Of a stretch of 6,621 nt of DNA, positions 1 to 5,521 are shown in pieces. The translations under genes and the position numbers were made by a program. The notes below the pieces were generated by a model that worked only from the letters and a program-made list of their open reading frames with translations, was not told the DNA's origin and made no database searches. Positions within the stretch are counted from its first letter, which is position 1. Every line of letters begins with the position of its first letter. Origin of the DNA: Chloroflexota bacterium (lineage in GTDB: Bacteria; Chloroflexota; Limnocylindria; Limnocylindrales; CSP1-4); the NCBI GenBank assembly GCA_013694835.1, contig JACDBP010000080.1, positions 1-6,621 on the forward strand, in the 5' to 3' direction.

Positions 1-399
1 CAGCGCGTGGTGAACGGGGCACCGCAGCAGGGCCTCTCGGGCTCGGTCCGCCTGGGCTTTGCGGCGCTCATGTTCGCGCCCGTCGATGCCGTGCTCGTGG
101 TCCTGGGCGATCAGCCCCGTCTGGAGCCCGCCGTGATCCATGCGCTCCTTGCCGCGCCGATCAACGACGAGCGGCCGGTGGCCGTACCTCGCTACGCTGA
201 CGAGGGCTCGGGCCCGAACCCTGTGCTGCTGCTGCGTTCCGCCTGGCCGCTCGTCGACGCGCTCATCGGTGACCGCGGCCTCGGTCCGCTCCTAGCCGCG
301 CGTCCGGACCTGGTGGTGGAGGTAACGGTCGCCGGCTCGAATCCCGACATCGACACCCGCGAAGACCTGGCGCGGCTCAGCGGCGGAGCGTCAGCGTGA
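1..399 (+). CDS. MocA-like molybdenum cofactor nucleotidyltransferase, 3' part
   Basis: The reading frame is open from base 1, so this is the C-terminal 132 residues of a protein whose family is usually about 190-200 residues. The missing part should hold the N-terminal nucleotide-binding LAAGxSxRMG loop. Visible hallmarks are the LGDQP motif (about residues 35-39 of the fragment), the substrate-side segment GPNPVLLLRSAWP, the GDRGLGPLL stretch, and the terminal DIDTREDLARL, which is typical of the MobA-like NTP transferase fold. Known members (MocA) attach CMP to molybdopterin to make the cytosine dinucleotide cofactor of xanthine dehydrogenase-type enzymes, in the cytosol. Next to a urate pathway this role is plausible: xanthine dehydrogenase makes urate. 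The GTG at position 7 is in frame but is very unlikely to be the true start. The last 23 bp overlap the 3' end of the convergent uricase gene. A MobA-type or other NTP transferase cannot be excluded without the N-terminus. Confidence 0.82.
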   Translation, partial: QRVVNGAPQQGLSGSVRLGFAALMFAPVDAVLVVLGDQPRLEPAVIHALLAAPINDERPVAVPRYADEGSGPNPVLLLRSAWPLVDALIGDRGLGPLLAARPDLVVEVTVAGSNPDIDTREDLARLSGGASA

Positions 400-1309
400 T
401 CCGGCCGTACGGCGGCCGTGGGTCGGTGTACACCTTTTCCTTCCGGTCCGAGCCCTCCGAGACGACGCTCGTGTCCCACAGACGGTTCTGGGACAGGAAT
501 GAGACCTCGCTCAGCTGCGGGAACCGGTCCAGGACCGCGTTCCCGATCTCGTGGAGGAGGTGCTGGATCGACAGGCTCACGAAGCCGTGGAAGACCGCGG
601 TCGCGAGATCGGCGACCTGCTCAGAGGCGACGTACTCGGCGACGCGGGGCTCGGTCGCGATCGAGGCGTCGGCATACCGCCAGCGGATGTCCATCCACGT
701 GTAGAGCGGCCGGTCCCTGCGCTCGGGGAGCGTGGTGTAGGCGTCGCGCGCGAACGCCTTGAAGGCCGAACCCGTGACCTTCATCAGCTGCAGCCCGACC
801 CGGCCCGCTTCCAGGTCGTCGATGGCCGCTCGGCCGCCATCGCTGCTGGCCCGTGAGAGGCCGATCGAGGCCACGCCGTGGTCGTTCCGATCGTGGGCGA
901 ACAGCACCTCGCTCTCCATGAAGCCGCCATCACCGTCCGGCACCACCGCCGGCTGGAACGCCAGCTGCCGTCCGTCGAGCCTGAGGCGCTCCATATCCGG
1001 ATAGGTAGCCAGGAAGCGACTGCCCAGGAAGTGCAGCCAGCCCTCCAGCGTCGATCCCGAGAAAGCGAGCGACTCGGTGTGGATGAAGTTCTTCATCGTG
1101 TCCGTGGCGACGACGAGCGAGTTGTCGCCCTCGGTGTAGGCCGGCAGGAACACGTCGCCCAGGACCTGCACGTCGATCTCAGCCGCCAGCAGCACGTTCG
1201 AGCGCCCGGTGAACGGCGACTCGGGGATCGCGGTGACGCCATCGAGCGGCGTGCCGTACGTCCGGTAGGTCGAGACCTCCGCCTTCCCGTAGCTGATCTC
1301 CGTGGTCAC
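377..1309 (-). CDS. pucL: Urate oxidase (uricase, factor-independent urate hydroxylase)
   Basis: This 310-residue cytosolic enzyme oxidises urate with O2 to 5-hydroxyisourate and H2O2 without any cofactor. It carries the two T-fold repeats of uricase. By comparison with Aspergillus uricase, the catalytic Lys is K9 (YGKAEV) and the catalytic Thr is T69 (VATDTMKN). The urate-binding residues map to F183 (GSAFKAFARD), R200 (TTLPERRDR), Q249 (SIQHLL) and N275 (LSQNRLW). The end KVYTDPRPPYGRITLTLRR resembles Bacillus-type uricase, as does QNRLW, where the fungal Asn-x-His motif has lost its His. There is no peroxisomal-type SKL tail. The start is GTG at 1309, preceded by a strong AGAGGAGGG box (1313-1321). 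The start overlaps the uraD stop as GTGA, which implies translational coupling. It is the last gene of the uraH-uraD-uricase operon. The H2O2 it makes should need a catalase encoded elsewhere. Confidence 0.96.
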   Translation of the reverse strand: MTTEISYGKAEVSTYRTYGTPLDGVTAIPESPFTGRSNVLLAAEIDVQVLGDVFLPAYTEGDNSLVVATDTMKNFIHTESLAFSGSTLEGWLHFLGSRFLATYPDMERLRLDGRQLAFQPAVVPDGDGGFMESEVLFAHDRNDHGVASIGLSRASSDGGRAAIDDLEAGRVGLQLMKVTGSAFKAFARDAYTTLPERRDRPLYTWMDIRWRYADASIATEPRVAEYVASEQVADLATAVFHGFVSLSIQHLLHEIGNAVLDRFPQLSEVSFLSQNRLWDTSVVSEGSDRKEKVYTDPRPPYGRITLTLRR

Positions 1310-1893
1310 GAGCCCTCCTCTTCGCGGCGCATGTTCCTCCGCAGCGCGTCGCTTGCGAGTTTGCGCACCCGGTCTCTCGCGATCGAGATGACGTCATCGA
1401 GCGCCCGCCGCAACTCCCCCGCCCGATCCGCCGTCAGCGCTGCCTCCATCAGCGGTACGATCGACGCGCGCGGCCTGCCCGCCACGAACACGACGAACCG
1501 GAACCCGAACCGCGCCTCGTACGCCGAGTTGAGGCGCGCCAGCTCAGCTGCGATCCACTCGCGCTCAGCCTCGGCCGCGACATCGGCCGCCTCGCGGTCG
1601 TAACCCTGCTCCACGAACGACAGCGCCGAGACCGAGCCCGGCGCCGCCCCGATCCGGGGATGGGCGTCGATGAGCTCCAGGCACTCGTCCTCCGGCATCG
1701 ACTGCGCGATGTCGCGTGCCCGATCGAGCATCGTCGCGTACGAGCGATGCGGCCGCGCATCGGCCAGCCGGGCCAGGAAACGCGGCGCACCCTCGAACAG
1801 CGGGGCGAGCGCCTGCCCGAATGCAGCCCCGTCGAGCGCGTCCAACTCCCTGGCGGGCGGCAGGGTCGGTGCCATCGTCCCTGGACCAGCCAT
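1306..1893 (-). CDS. uraD: OHCU decarboxylase (2-oxo-4-hydroxy-4-carboxy-5-ureidoimidazoline decarboxylase)
   Basis: This all-helical cytosolic enzyme of 195 residues decarboxylates OHCU to S-(+)-allantoin, the third step of urate breakdown. Family marks are HPRIG (H78-P79; the His is the catalytic residue of the family), SFVEQ (S92, with E95 and Q96 matching the conserved Glu-Gln pair), and LNSAYEARFGFRFVVFVAGR (121-140), the substrate-binding helix and strand. The length is typical, with a slightly long Pro/Ala-rich N-terminus. In Bacillus subtilis this domain is fused to uricase in PucL; here it is a separate gene that ends in a 4-bp GTGA overlap with the uricase gene. The start at 1893 shares its A with the uraH stop (TGATG) but has a poor Shine-Dalgarno box. 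An in-frame ATG at 1875 (residue 7) is preceded by AGGGA and could be the real start, removing six non-conserved residues. Confidence 0.95.
   Translation of the reverse strand: MAGPGTMAPTLPPARELDALDGAAFGQALAPLFEGAPRFLARLADARPHRSYATMLDRARDIAQSMPEDECLELIDAHPRIGAAPGSVSALSFVEQGYDREAADVAAEAEREWIAAELARLNSAYEARFGFRFVVFVAGRPRASIVPLMEAALTADRAGELRRALDDVISIARDRVRKLASDALRRNMRREEEGS
1313..1321 (-). promoter_or_regulatory. Ribosome binding site of the uricase gene, inside the uraD 3' end
   Basis: The minus strand reads AGAGGAGGG just before the GTG at 1309, within the last codons of uraD. It settles the GTG start and suggests that uricase is translated both by coupling to uraD and by direct ribosome entry. 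Confidence 0.78.
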
Positions 1894-2225
1894 CAGCTGC
1901 CGCGGTAGGTCGTCATCGAGAACGGGGAGAGCAGGAGCGGTACGTGGTAGCTCCGAGCCGCATCATCGATGTGCACATCCAGGCTGATCCGCTCGAAGAA
2001 CCCGCCGCGGCCACCGATCCAGAACGTCAGGCGATAATCGCCCGCCGTCAGCTCGCCGTTCAGCAGGTGGCTGATGCGTCCGTCCGCGTCCGTCGTCCCG
2101 CGACCCGCCGGGATCTCCGCTCCATCGTCCACGATCCTGCCCAGGCGCACCTGGATGCCCTTCGCCGGCATGCCCGCACTAGCGTCGAGGACGTGCGTCG
2201 AGATCGTCGGCCGTGGTTCCGCCAT
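1893..2225 (-). CDS. uraH: 5-hydroxyisourate hydrolase (transthyretin-like protein)
   Basis: This 110-residue transthyretin-fold enzyme, tetrameric in characterised members, hydrolyses the unstable 5-hydroxyisourate made by uricase to OHCU. The N-terminal signature is ISTHVLDASAGMPA (H11). The middle has GTTDADGR (R50), and the C-terminus has YHVPLLLSP (H94) and the terminal tetrapeptide YRGS (107-110). These match the conserved His, Arg, His and YRGS set that separates the enzyme from the hormone carrier transthyretin. No signal or targeting peptide is present, so it should act in the cytosol. The residues before the tail read PFSMTTYRGS, with Met where an aromatic residue is common. It is the first gene of the minus-strand operon, with an AGGAGG box at 2230-2235. 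Its stop overlaps the uraD start. The promoter should lie in the 98-bp gap shared with the divergent DUF3830 gene. Confidence 0.96.
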   Translation of the reverse strand: MAEPRPTISTHVLDASAGMPAKGIQVRLGRIVDDGAEIPAGRGTTDADGRISHLLNGELTAGDYRLTFWIGGRGGFFERISLDVHIDDAARSYHVPLLLSPFSMTTYRGS

Positions 2226-2229
2226 GCTC

Positions 2230-2235
2230 CCTCCT
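2230..2235 (-). promoter_or_regulatory. Ribosome binding site of uraH
   Basis: On the minus strand this reads AGGAGG, four bases before the ATG at 2225. It supports that start and marks 2226-2323 as the upstream region of the urate operon. Confidence 0.8.
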
Positions 2236-2275
2236 GCGTCCCGTTACCCCGCCAACTCTAGCGACCGAAGCCCGC

Positions 2276-2294
2276 CCGCGAGGTCGGGTCGCGG
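2276..2294. promoter_or_regulatory. Inverted repeat in the uraH / DUF3830 divergent gap
   Basis: CCGCGA (2276-2281) and TCGCGG (2289-2294) are perfect inverted copies separated by 7 bases. They lie between two divergent genes, where an operator would be expected. In such GC-rich DNA a 6-bp pair arises easily by chance, and I see no convincing -35/-10 pair next to it, so this is only a candidate. Confidence 0.2.
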
Positions 2295-2323
2295 CGCTGC
2301 GGCTCTCGTGTCAGGATGCCCCG

Positions 2324-2755
2324 ATGCCCGAGCTGTCCATCACCGTTGGCGAGCTCCGGTTCACGGGCCGCTGGGAAGGCGCTGCGCCGCGGACCGTGGA
2401 CGTGGTCCGCCGCATGCTGCCCCTGCGCAACAAGCTCATCCACTGCCGTTGGAGCGGGGAGGGCTGCTGGATCCCCTTCGGCGAGGAAGTGGTCGACGTG
2501 CCCTGGGAGAACCACACCAGCCATCCTGCGCCCGGCGAGATCATCCTCTACCCCGGCGGGTTCTCCGAGTGCGAGATCCTGGTGGCGTACGGCAGCGTGG
2601 CGTTCTCCTCGAAGCTGGGCCAGCTCTCGGGTAACCACTTCGCGACCATCACCGCGGTGGCTGACGGGTCGGACCTGCGCGTTGCCTTGCGGGAGATGGG
2701 GCGCCGCGTGCTCTGGGACGGCGCGCAGGACATCTCCATCGAGGAGCGAGCCTAG
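2324..2755 (+). CDS. DUF3830 family protein (cyclophilin-like fold)
   Basis: This 143-residue cytosolic protein has no signal peptide or membrane segment. I recognise it as DUF3830, a family placed in the cyclophilin-like superfamily with no established biochemical function. Conserved-looking blocks are KLIHCRWSGEGCWIP (37-51), ENHTSHPAPGEIILYPGG (62-79), EILVAYG (84-90) and GQLSGNHFATI (99-109). The Gly-rich beta hairpins and the G-x-I-x-x-Y-P segment suit the small beta-barrel of cyclophilin-like proteins. The start is ATG 2324, with AGGA at 2313-2316 seven bases upstream. An in-frame upstream GTG at 2213 would add 37 residues that look non-coding and overlap uraH, so it is rejected. The gene diverges from the urate operon. 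A link to ring-opening or stereochemistry in cyclic ureide breakdown is conjecture based on the neighbourhood. Prolyl isomerase activity should not be assumed. Confidence 0.8.
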   Translation: MPELSITVGELRFTGRWEGAAPRTVDVVRRMLPLRNKLIHCRWSGEGCWIPFGEEVVDVPWENHTSHPAPGEIILYPGGFSECEILVAYGSVAFSSKLGQLSGNHFATITAVADGSDLRVALREMGRRVLWDGAQDISIEERA

Positions 2756-2851
2756 TTTCGTGGTCTGGACCGCCCCGAGACCGACCGGCGACCGCTGCGA
2801 AAAACCGCCCGGTTACCATCAGCGTACCCTAGGATATCCATCGGTAGTAGA

Positions 2852-2858
2852 GAGGGAG
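2852..2858 (+). promoter_or_regulatory. Ribosome binding site of the CHRD gene
   Basis: GAGGGAG lies eight bases before the ATG at 2867. Because this box covers the alternative GTG at 2858, it favours ATG 2867 as the true start. Confidence 0.7.
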
Positions 2859-2866
2859 TGGTCACC

Positions 2867-3316
2867 ATGAGAGCGTCACGTCCTGTACGAGTCCTGCTTG
2901 GGATGACAGCGATCGCGCTGTTCGCCGCCACGGCATCCGTCACGATCGCGGGTGGCCGACCGCTCAGCGCTGACCTGTGGGGGGCCAACGAAGTTCCCGG
3001 GCCCGGCGATCCCGATGGATCGGGATGGACCCGCGTCACGCTGAACCAGGGTCAAGGCGAGGTCTGTTTCCAGATCAGTGTCGCGAACATCATGCTGCCC
3101 GCGACGGGCGCGCATATCCATCGCGGCGGACCGACCGTCGCAGGACCCGTCGTCGTGGCTCTTACGTCACCTGATGCGTCGGGCACCTCGGCTGGCTGCG
3201 TCTCCGCTGACTCCGGGCTCATCAAGGAGATCCGTCAGAACCCCGACGCGTTCTATGTGAACGTCCACACCACGGACTACCCGGCTGGCGCAGTCCGAGG
3301 TCAGCTCTCGGAGTAG
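2867..3316 (+). CDS. Secreted CHRD domain protein
   Basis: This 149-residue protein starts with a clear Sec signal peptide: Arg residues at 2, 5 and 8, a hydrophobic core from about 9 to 27 (VLLGMTAIALFAATASV), and probable cleavage near residues 28-32. The rest is one CHRD domain, named after the repeats of chordin. It opens with LSADLWGANEVP (33-44), has the central GAHIHRG (81-87), and closes with YVNVHTTDYPAGAVRGQL (130-147). Two cysteines, C67 and C111, could form a disulfide outside the membrane. The bacterial function of CHRD proteins is unknown; a binding or structural role in the envelope is the usual guess. The 111 bp upstream hold no other gene, so it may have its own promoter. It has no visible tie to the urate genes. 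Confidence 0.88.
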   Translation: MRASRPVRVLLGMTAIALFAATASVTIAGGRPLSADLWGANEVPGPGDPDGSGWTRVTLNQGQGEVCFQISVANIMLPATGAHIHRGGPTVAGPVVVALTSPDASGTSAGCVSADSGLIKEIRQNPDAFYVNVHTTDYPAGAVRGQLSE

Positions 3317-3331
3317 CGGCTCGTCTGCCGA

Positions 3332-3898
3332 TCAGGCGTCACTGGGCCCGGGCTGCCATCCGCTCGCCCGGGCCCATTCCGTGGCGCCAGCCATGAGGAT
3401 GTCGAACACCGGATCCTTGACGTCGTAGAACGCGTCGAGATCGTGGACCACGATACGGGCGAGTGCGCGCTTGAGCTGACCGTACGCGTCGGCGGCACCG
3501 CGATGAGTTCGCAGGTAGTCGCGGCAGAGGAGCGGATATCGCTGGTTGAAGCGGCCGTCGATCCGGAGGTGGATGTTGGCACGGCGATGGTCGGGCCGGT
3601 TCATGACCAAGCGCTTTCGGAGCTGCTCATCGGGGAGGTCCATGCCCGACGGCCGGTGATCAGCCTCGTGCTCGCTGACGCGGTAGCCGGCCGCCGCCAG
3701 GCGCTCGGTGAGCGCGGCGTGCAGTTCGGCCACGGTCACCTGGACGTCGATGATGTCCTTCGCCGCCAGACCCGGGACCGCGGTCGAGCCGATGTGGTCG
3801 ATTCGCAGCGCGTCCTCTCCCAAGGTCCGGCGCAAGGCATCCGCGATTGCACTGAACTCGGCAGGCCATTCGTCGCGGTACTCGACGATCTCGATCAT
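3332..3898 (-). CDS. GrpB family protein (UPF0157, nucleotidyltransferase fold)
   Basis: This 188-residue protein has the length usual for GrpB/UPF0157, a family in the nucleotidyltransferase superfamily whose substrate is unknown. The start MIEIVEYRDEWPAEF matches the family N-terminus. HIGSTAVPG (35-43) followed by KDIID (47-51) is the nucleotidyltransferase-like core, with aspartates 48 and 51 as likely metal ligands. NIHLR (108-112), RDYLRTH (126-132) and YDVKDPVFDIL (158-168) complete the signature. No membrane segment or signal is seen. The start has no good Shine-Dalgarno box. The gene diverges from the amidohydrolase across 56 bp and converges on the CHRD gene across 15 bp. It looks like an unrelated single gene. 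Its last codons carry a strong stem-loop (3343-3376). Confidence 0.92.
   Translation of the reverse strand: MIEIVEYRDEWPAEFSAIADALRRTLGEDALRIDHIGSTAVPGLAAKDIIDVQVTVAELHAALTERLAAAGYRVSEHEADHRPSGMDLPDEQLRKRLVMNRPDHRRANIHLRIDGRFNQRYPLLCRDYLRTHRGAADAYGQLKRALARIVVHDLDAFYDVKDPVFDILMAGATEWARASGWQPGPSDA
3343..3376. terminator. Perfect 11-bp stem-loop, possible bidirectional terminator
   Basis: TGGGCCCGGGC (3343-3353) and GCCCGGGCCCA (3366-3376) pair perfectly around a 12-base loop. The element sits 26 bases past the CHRD stop and inside codons 175-186 of the convergent GrpB gene. Neither side has a T-run, so it is not a classical intrinsic terminator. Some GC-rich bacteria appear to use hairpins without a U tail, so it could end the CHRD transcript or slow opposing polymerases. 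Confidence 0.4.
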
Positions 3899-3941
3899 GG
3901 CCGCGCGAGGCTACCATCGCCACGCGTCCCCAACGGGGGCC

Positions 3942-3949
3942 GGAGGAGG
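3942..3949 (+). promoter_or_regulatory. Ribosome binding site of the amidohydrolase gene
   Basis: GGAGGAGG lies five bases before the GTG at 3955. It decides the GTG start, which also gives the normal family N-terminus FDLIVAGGTVVTADG. Confidence 0.82.
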
Positions 3950-3954
3950 CGGGC

Positions 3955-5346
3955 GTGCCGTTCGATCTGATCGTGGCCGGAGGGACGGTCGTCACGGCCG
4001 ATGGCAGTGCGCGGGCCGACGTCGGTGTGGTCGGGGGTCGGATCGCGGCGGTCGATCCGTCCCTGGGCGCGGCGGATGGGGCGCGGATGGTCCGTGCCGA
4101 CGGCCTCCTGGTCCTGCCCGGTGTCGTGGACGTGCACACCCACACGCGCGTAGCGACCGACGCTCAACCGGATCGCTTCTACCAGGAGTCGGTGGCGGCG
4201 TCCTTCGGCGGCACGACCACGTTCCTGGCGTTCAACAACCCCGGCACCGGAGCGACGGCGGCGGCAGACGGCTCGTTGCTGAGGGGCCTCCGGCAGTGGC
4301 AGGCCGCTACGTCGGACGACGCGGCGGTCGACTATGCGGTCAGCCTGGTCATCACGGGCCAGCAGAGCGACCCCATCGCGGAATTGCCGGAGGCGATCGA
4401 GGCCGGCGTTCCGACCTTCAAGGCCTTCATGGTCTACGACTTCGGGGTGGACGACGCGACGCTGTTCCGCGCCCTTCGCACGACGGGTCGGCACGGCGGC
4501 CTGCTCCAGGTCCACTGCGAGAACCGAACGATCCTGGAGGCTCGCACGCAGGACCTCCTGGCAAGCGGCCGCACCGCGCCGCGGTTCCATGCCGAGTCTC
4601 GGCCGCCGTTCGTGGAGGCGGAGGCGACGCACCGCGCCCTGGCCCTGGCGCGTGCTGCGGAGGCACCGGTGTACGTCGTGCACCTCTCGTGCCGCGAGGC
4701 GCTGCGGCACATCCGCGACGCGCAGGCGGAGGGCCTCCAGGCCTTCGCCGAGACGTGCCCGCACTACCTGGTCCTGTCCGATCGGCAGTACGAGCTGCCC
4801 GATGAGGACGCCGCCTGCTTCGTGATCTCGCCGCCGCTCCGCGAGGAGGGCCAGCGCGACGACCTGTGGGCGGGACTCGCCGACGGCTCCCTGTCGCTGA
4901 TCGGGACGGACCATGTCCCGGACCGGCGCAGCGTCGAGAAGCAGAGCTGGAGCGAGTCGTTCGACCGGATCTCCAACGGCGGACCGGGCATCGAGACGCT
5001 GCTCGCGACGGTCTACTCGGAGGGGGTCGCGGGCGGGCGGATCACCGTCGAGCGGATGGTCGACCTGCTCTCGACCACCCCCGCCCGACTCTTCGGCCTC
5101 GCATCGAAGGGCGCGGTCGAGGAGGGCCGGGACGCGGACCTGGTGCTCTTCGATCCGGCGGTCCGCCGGACGCTCACCCAGGCCGAGCTCCACCACACCT
5201 CCGACTACACGCCGTACGAGGGGCTGGATGTCAGCGGCGCGGTGCGGTCCGTGTTCGTCCGGGGCTCGGCGGTCGTGGTGGACGGCAGGTTCGTCGGGCG
5301 GCGCGGCTACGGGCAGTTCCAGGAGCGCGAGCTGACCTGGCGCTGA
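3955..5346 (+). CDS. Dihydropyrimidinase/hydantoinase-family cyclic amidohydrolase
   Basis: This 463-residue cytosolic amidohydrolase hydrolyses a cyclic amide bond; family substrates are dihydropyrimidines, hydantoins and allantoin. The binuclear metal site is complete: H61-x-H63 (DVHTHT), K156 (TFKAFM, the lysine that is carboxylated in relatives), H187 (QVHCEN), H243 (VVHLSC) and D319 (GTDHVP). Y161, S292 (ISPPLR) and N341 (SNGGPGIE) match substrate-binding positions. The C-terminal part follows dihydropyrimidinase closely: GPGIETLLATVYSEGV, STTPARLFGL, GRDADLVLFDP and DYTPYEGLDV. ETCPHYL (266-272) is shared with allantoinases, but the allantoinase signature after HxH (PGR...WEG) is absent. 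The length is normal and the final lid strands are present. Near a urate-to-allantoin operon it could act on allantoin, but a hydantoin or dihydropyrimidine is equally possible from sequence alone. It is probably transcribed from the short divergent gap with the GrpB gene. Confidence 0.88.
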   Translation: MPFDLIVAGGTVVTADGSARADVGVVGGRIAAVDPSLGAADGARMVRADGLLVLPGVVDVHTHTRVATDAQPDRFYQESVAASFGGTTTFLAFNNPGTGATAAADGSLLRGLRQWQAATSDDAAVDYAVSLVITGQQSDPIAELPEAIEAGVPTFKAFMVYDFGVDDATLFRALRTTGRHGGLLQVHCENRTILEARTQDLLASGRTAPRFHAESRPPFVEAEATHRALALARAAEAPVYVVHLSCREALRHIRDAQAEGLQAFAETCPHYLVLSDRQYELPDEDAACFVISPPLREEGQRDDLWAGLADGSLSLIGTDHVPDRRSVEKQSWSESFDRISNGGPGIETLLATVYSEGVAGGRITVERMVDLLSTTPARLFGLASKGAVEEGRDADLVLFDPAVRRTLTQAELHHTSDYTPYEGLDVSGAVRSVFVRGSAVVVDGRFVGRRGYGQFQERELTWR

Positions 5347-5508
5347 GCTCCTGGCAGGAGATCGCCCCGCCGTCGCCGTGGCTGGCTCGCCAAGTGCCGA
5401 ACGCCTGCCGCTCTACGAACTGAAAGGCGCCCGCATCCTCCACCCGGGCGCGCGGCACATGCGCGGACGGGCGTGGCGGACATCATCCGTCGCCTCGCGA
5501 GCCGCTCC

Positions 5509-5515
5509 GGGGGAG
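5509..5515 (+). promoter_or_regulatory. Ribosome binding site of the kinase gene
   Basis: GGGGGAG lies six bases before ATG 5522 and fixes the start just ahead of the kinase domain. The 175 bp between the amidohydrolase stop and this start contain no other gene that I can support. Confidence 0.7.
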
Positions 5516-5521
5516 CCCACC

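Noticed and set aside
878..1603. Plus-strand open frame of 241 codons across uricase and uraD.
   Set aside because: It spans two real genes on the other strand and has no family resemblance.
1716..2261. Plus-strand open frame of 181 codons across uraD and uraH.
   Set aside because: It is antisense to conserved enzymes and has a low-complexity Arg/Ala/Pro composition.
2213..2323. Upstream GTG extension of the DUF3830 gene by 37 residues.
   Set aside because: The extension overlaps uraH, is Arg/Pro-rich and unlike the family N-terminus, while ATG 2324 has a suitable AGGA box.
3895..5196. Minus-strand open frame of 433 codons opposite the amidohydrolase.
   Set aside because: Its Arg-rich composition and lack of any domain, against a fully conserved amidohydrolase on the other strand, mark it as a shadow.
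5319..5354. Inverted repeat CCAGGAGC / GCTCCTGG spanning the amidohydrolase stop codon, considered as a terminator.
   Set aside because: The 8-bp stem has a 20-base loop, no T-run, and competes with a shorter palindrome CTCCTGGCAGGAG; the evidence is too weak to call it.
5427..5451. GCGCCC / GGGCGC hairpin upstream of the kinase gene.
   Set aside because: Six pairs with a 13-base loop are expected by chance at this GC content, and no associated promoter or T-run is visible.
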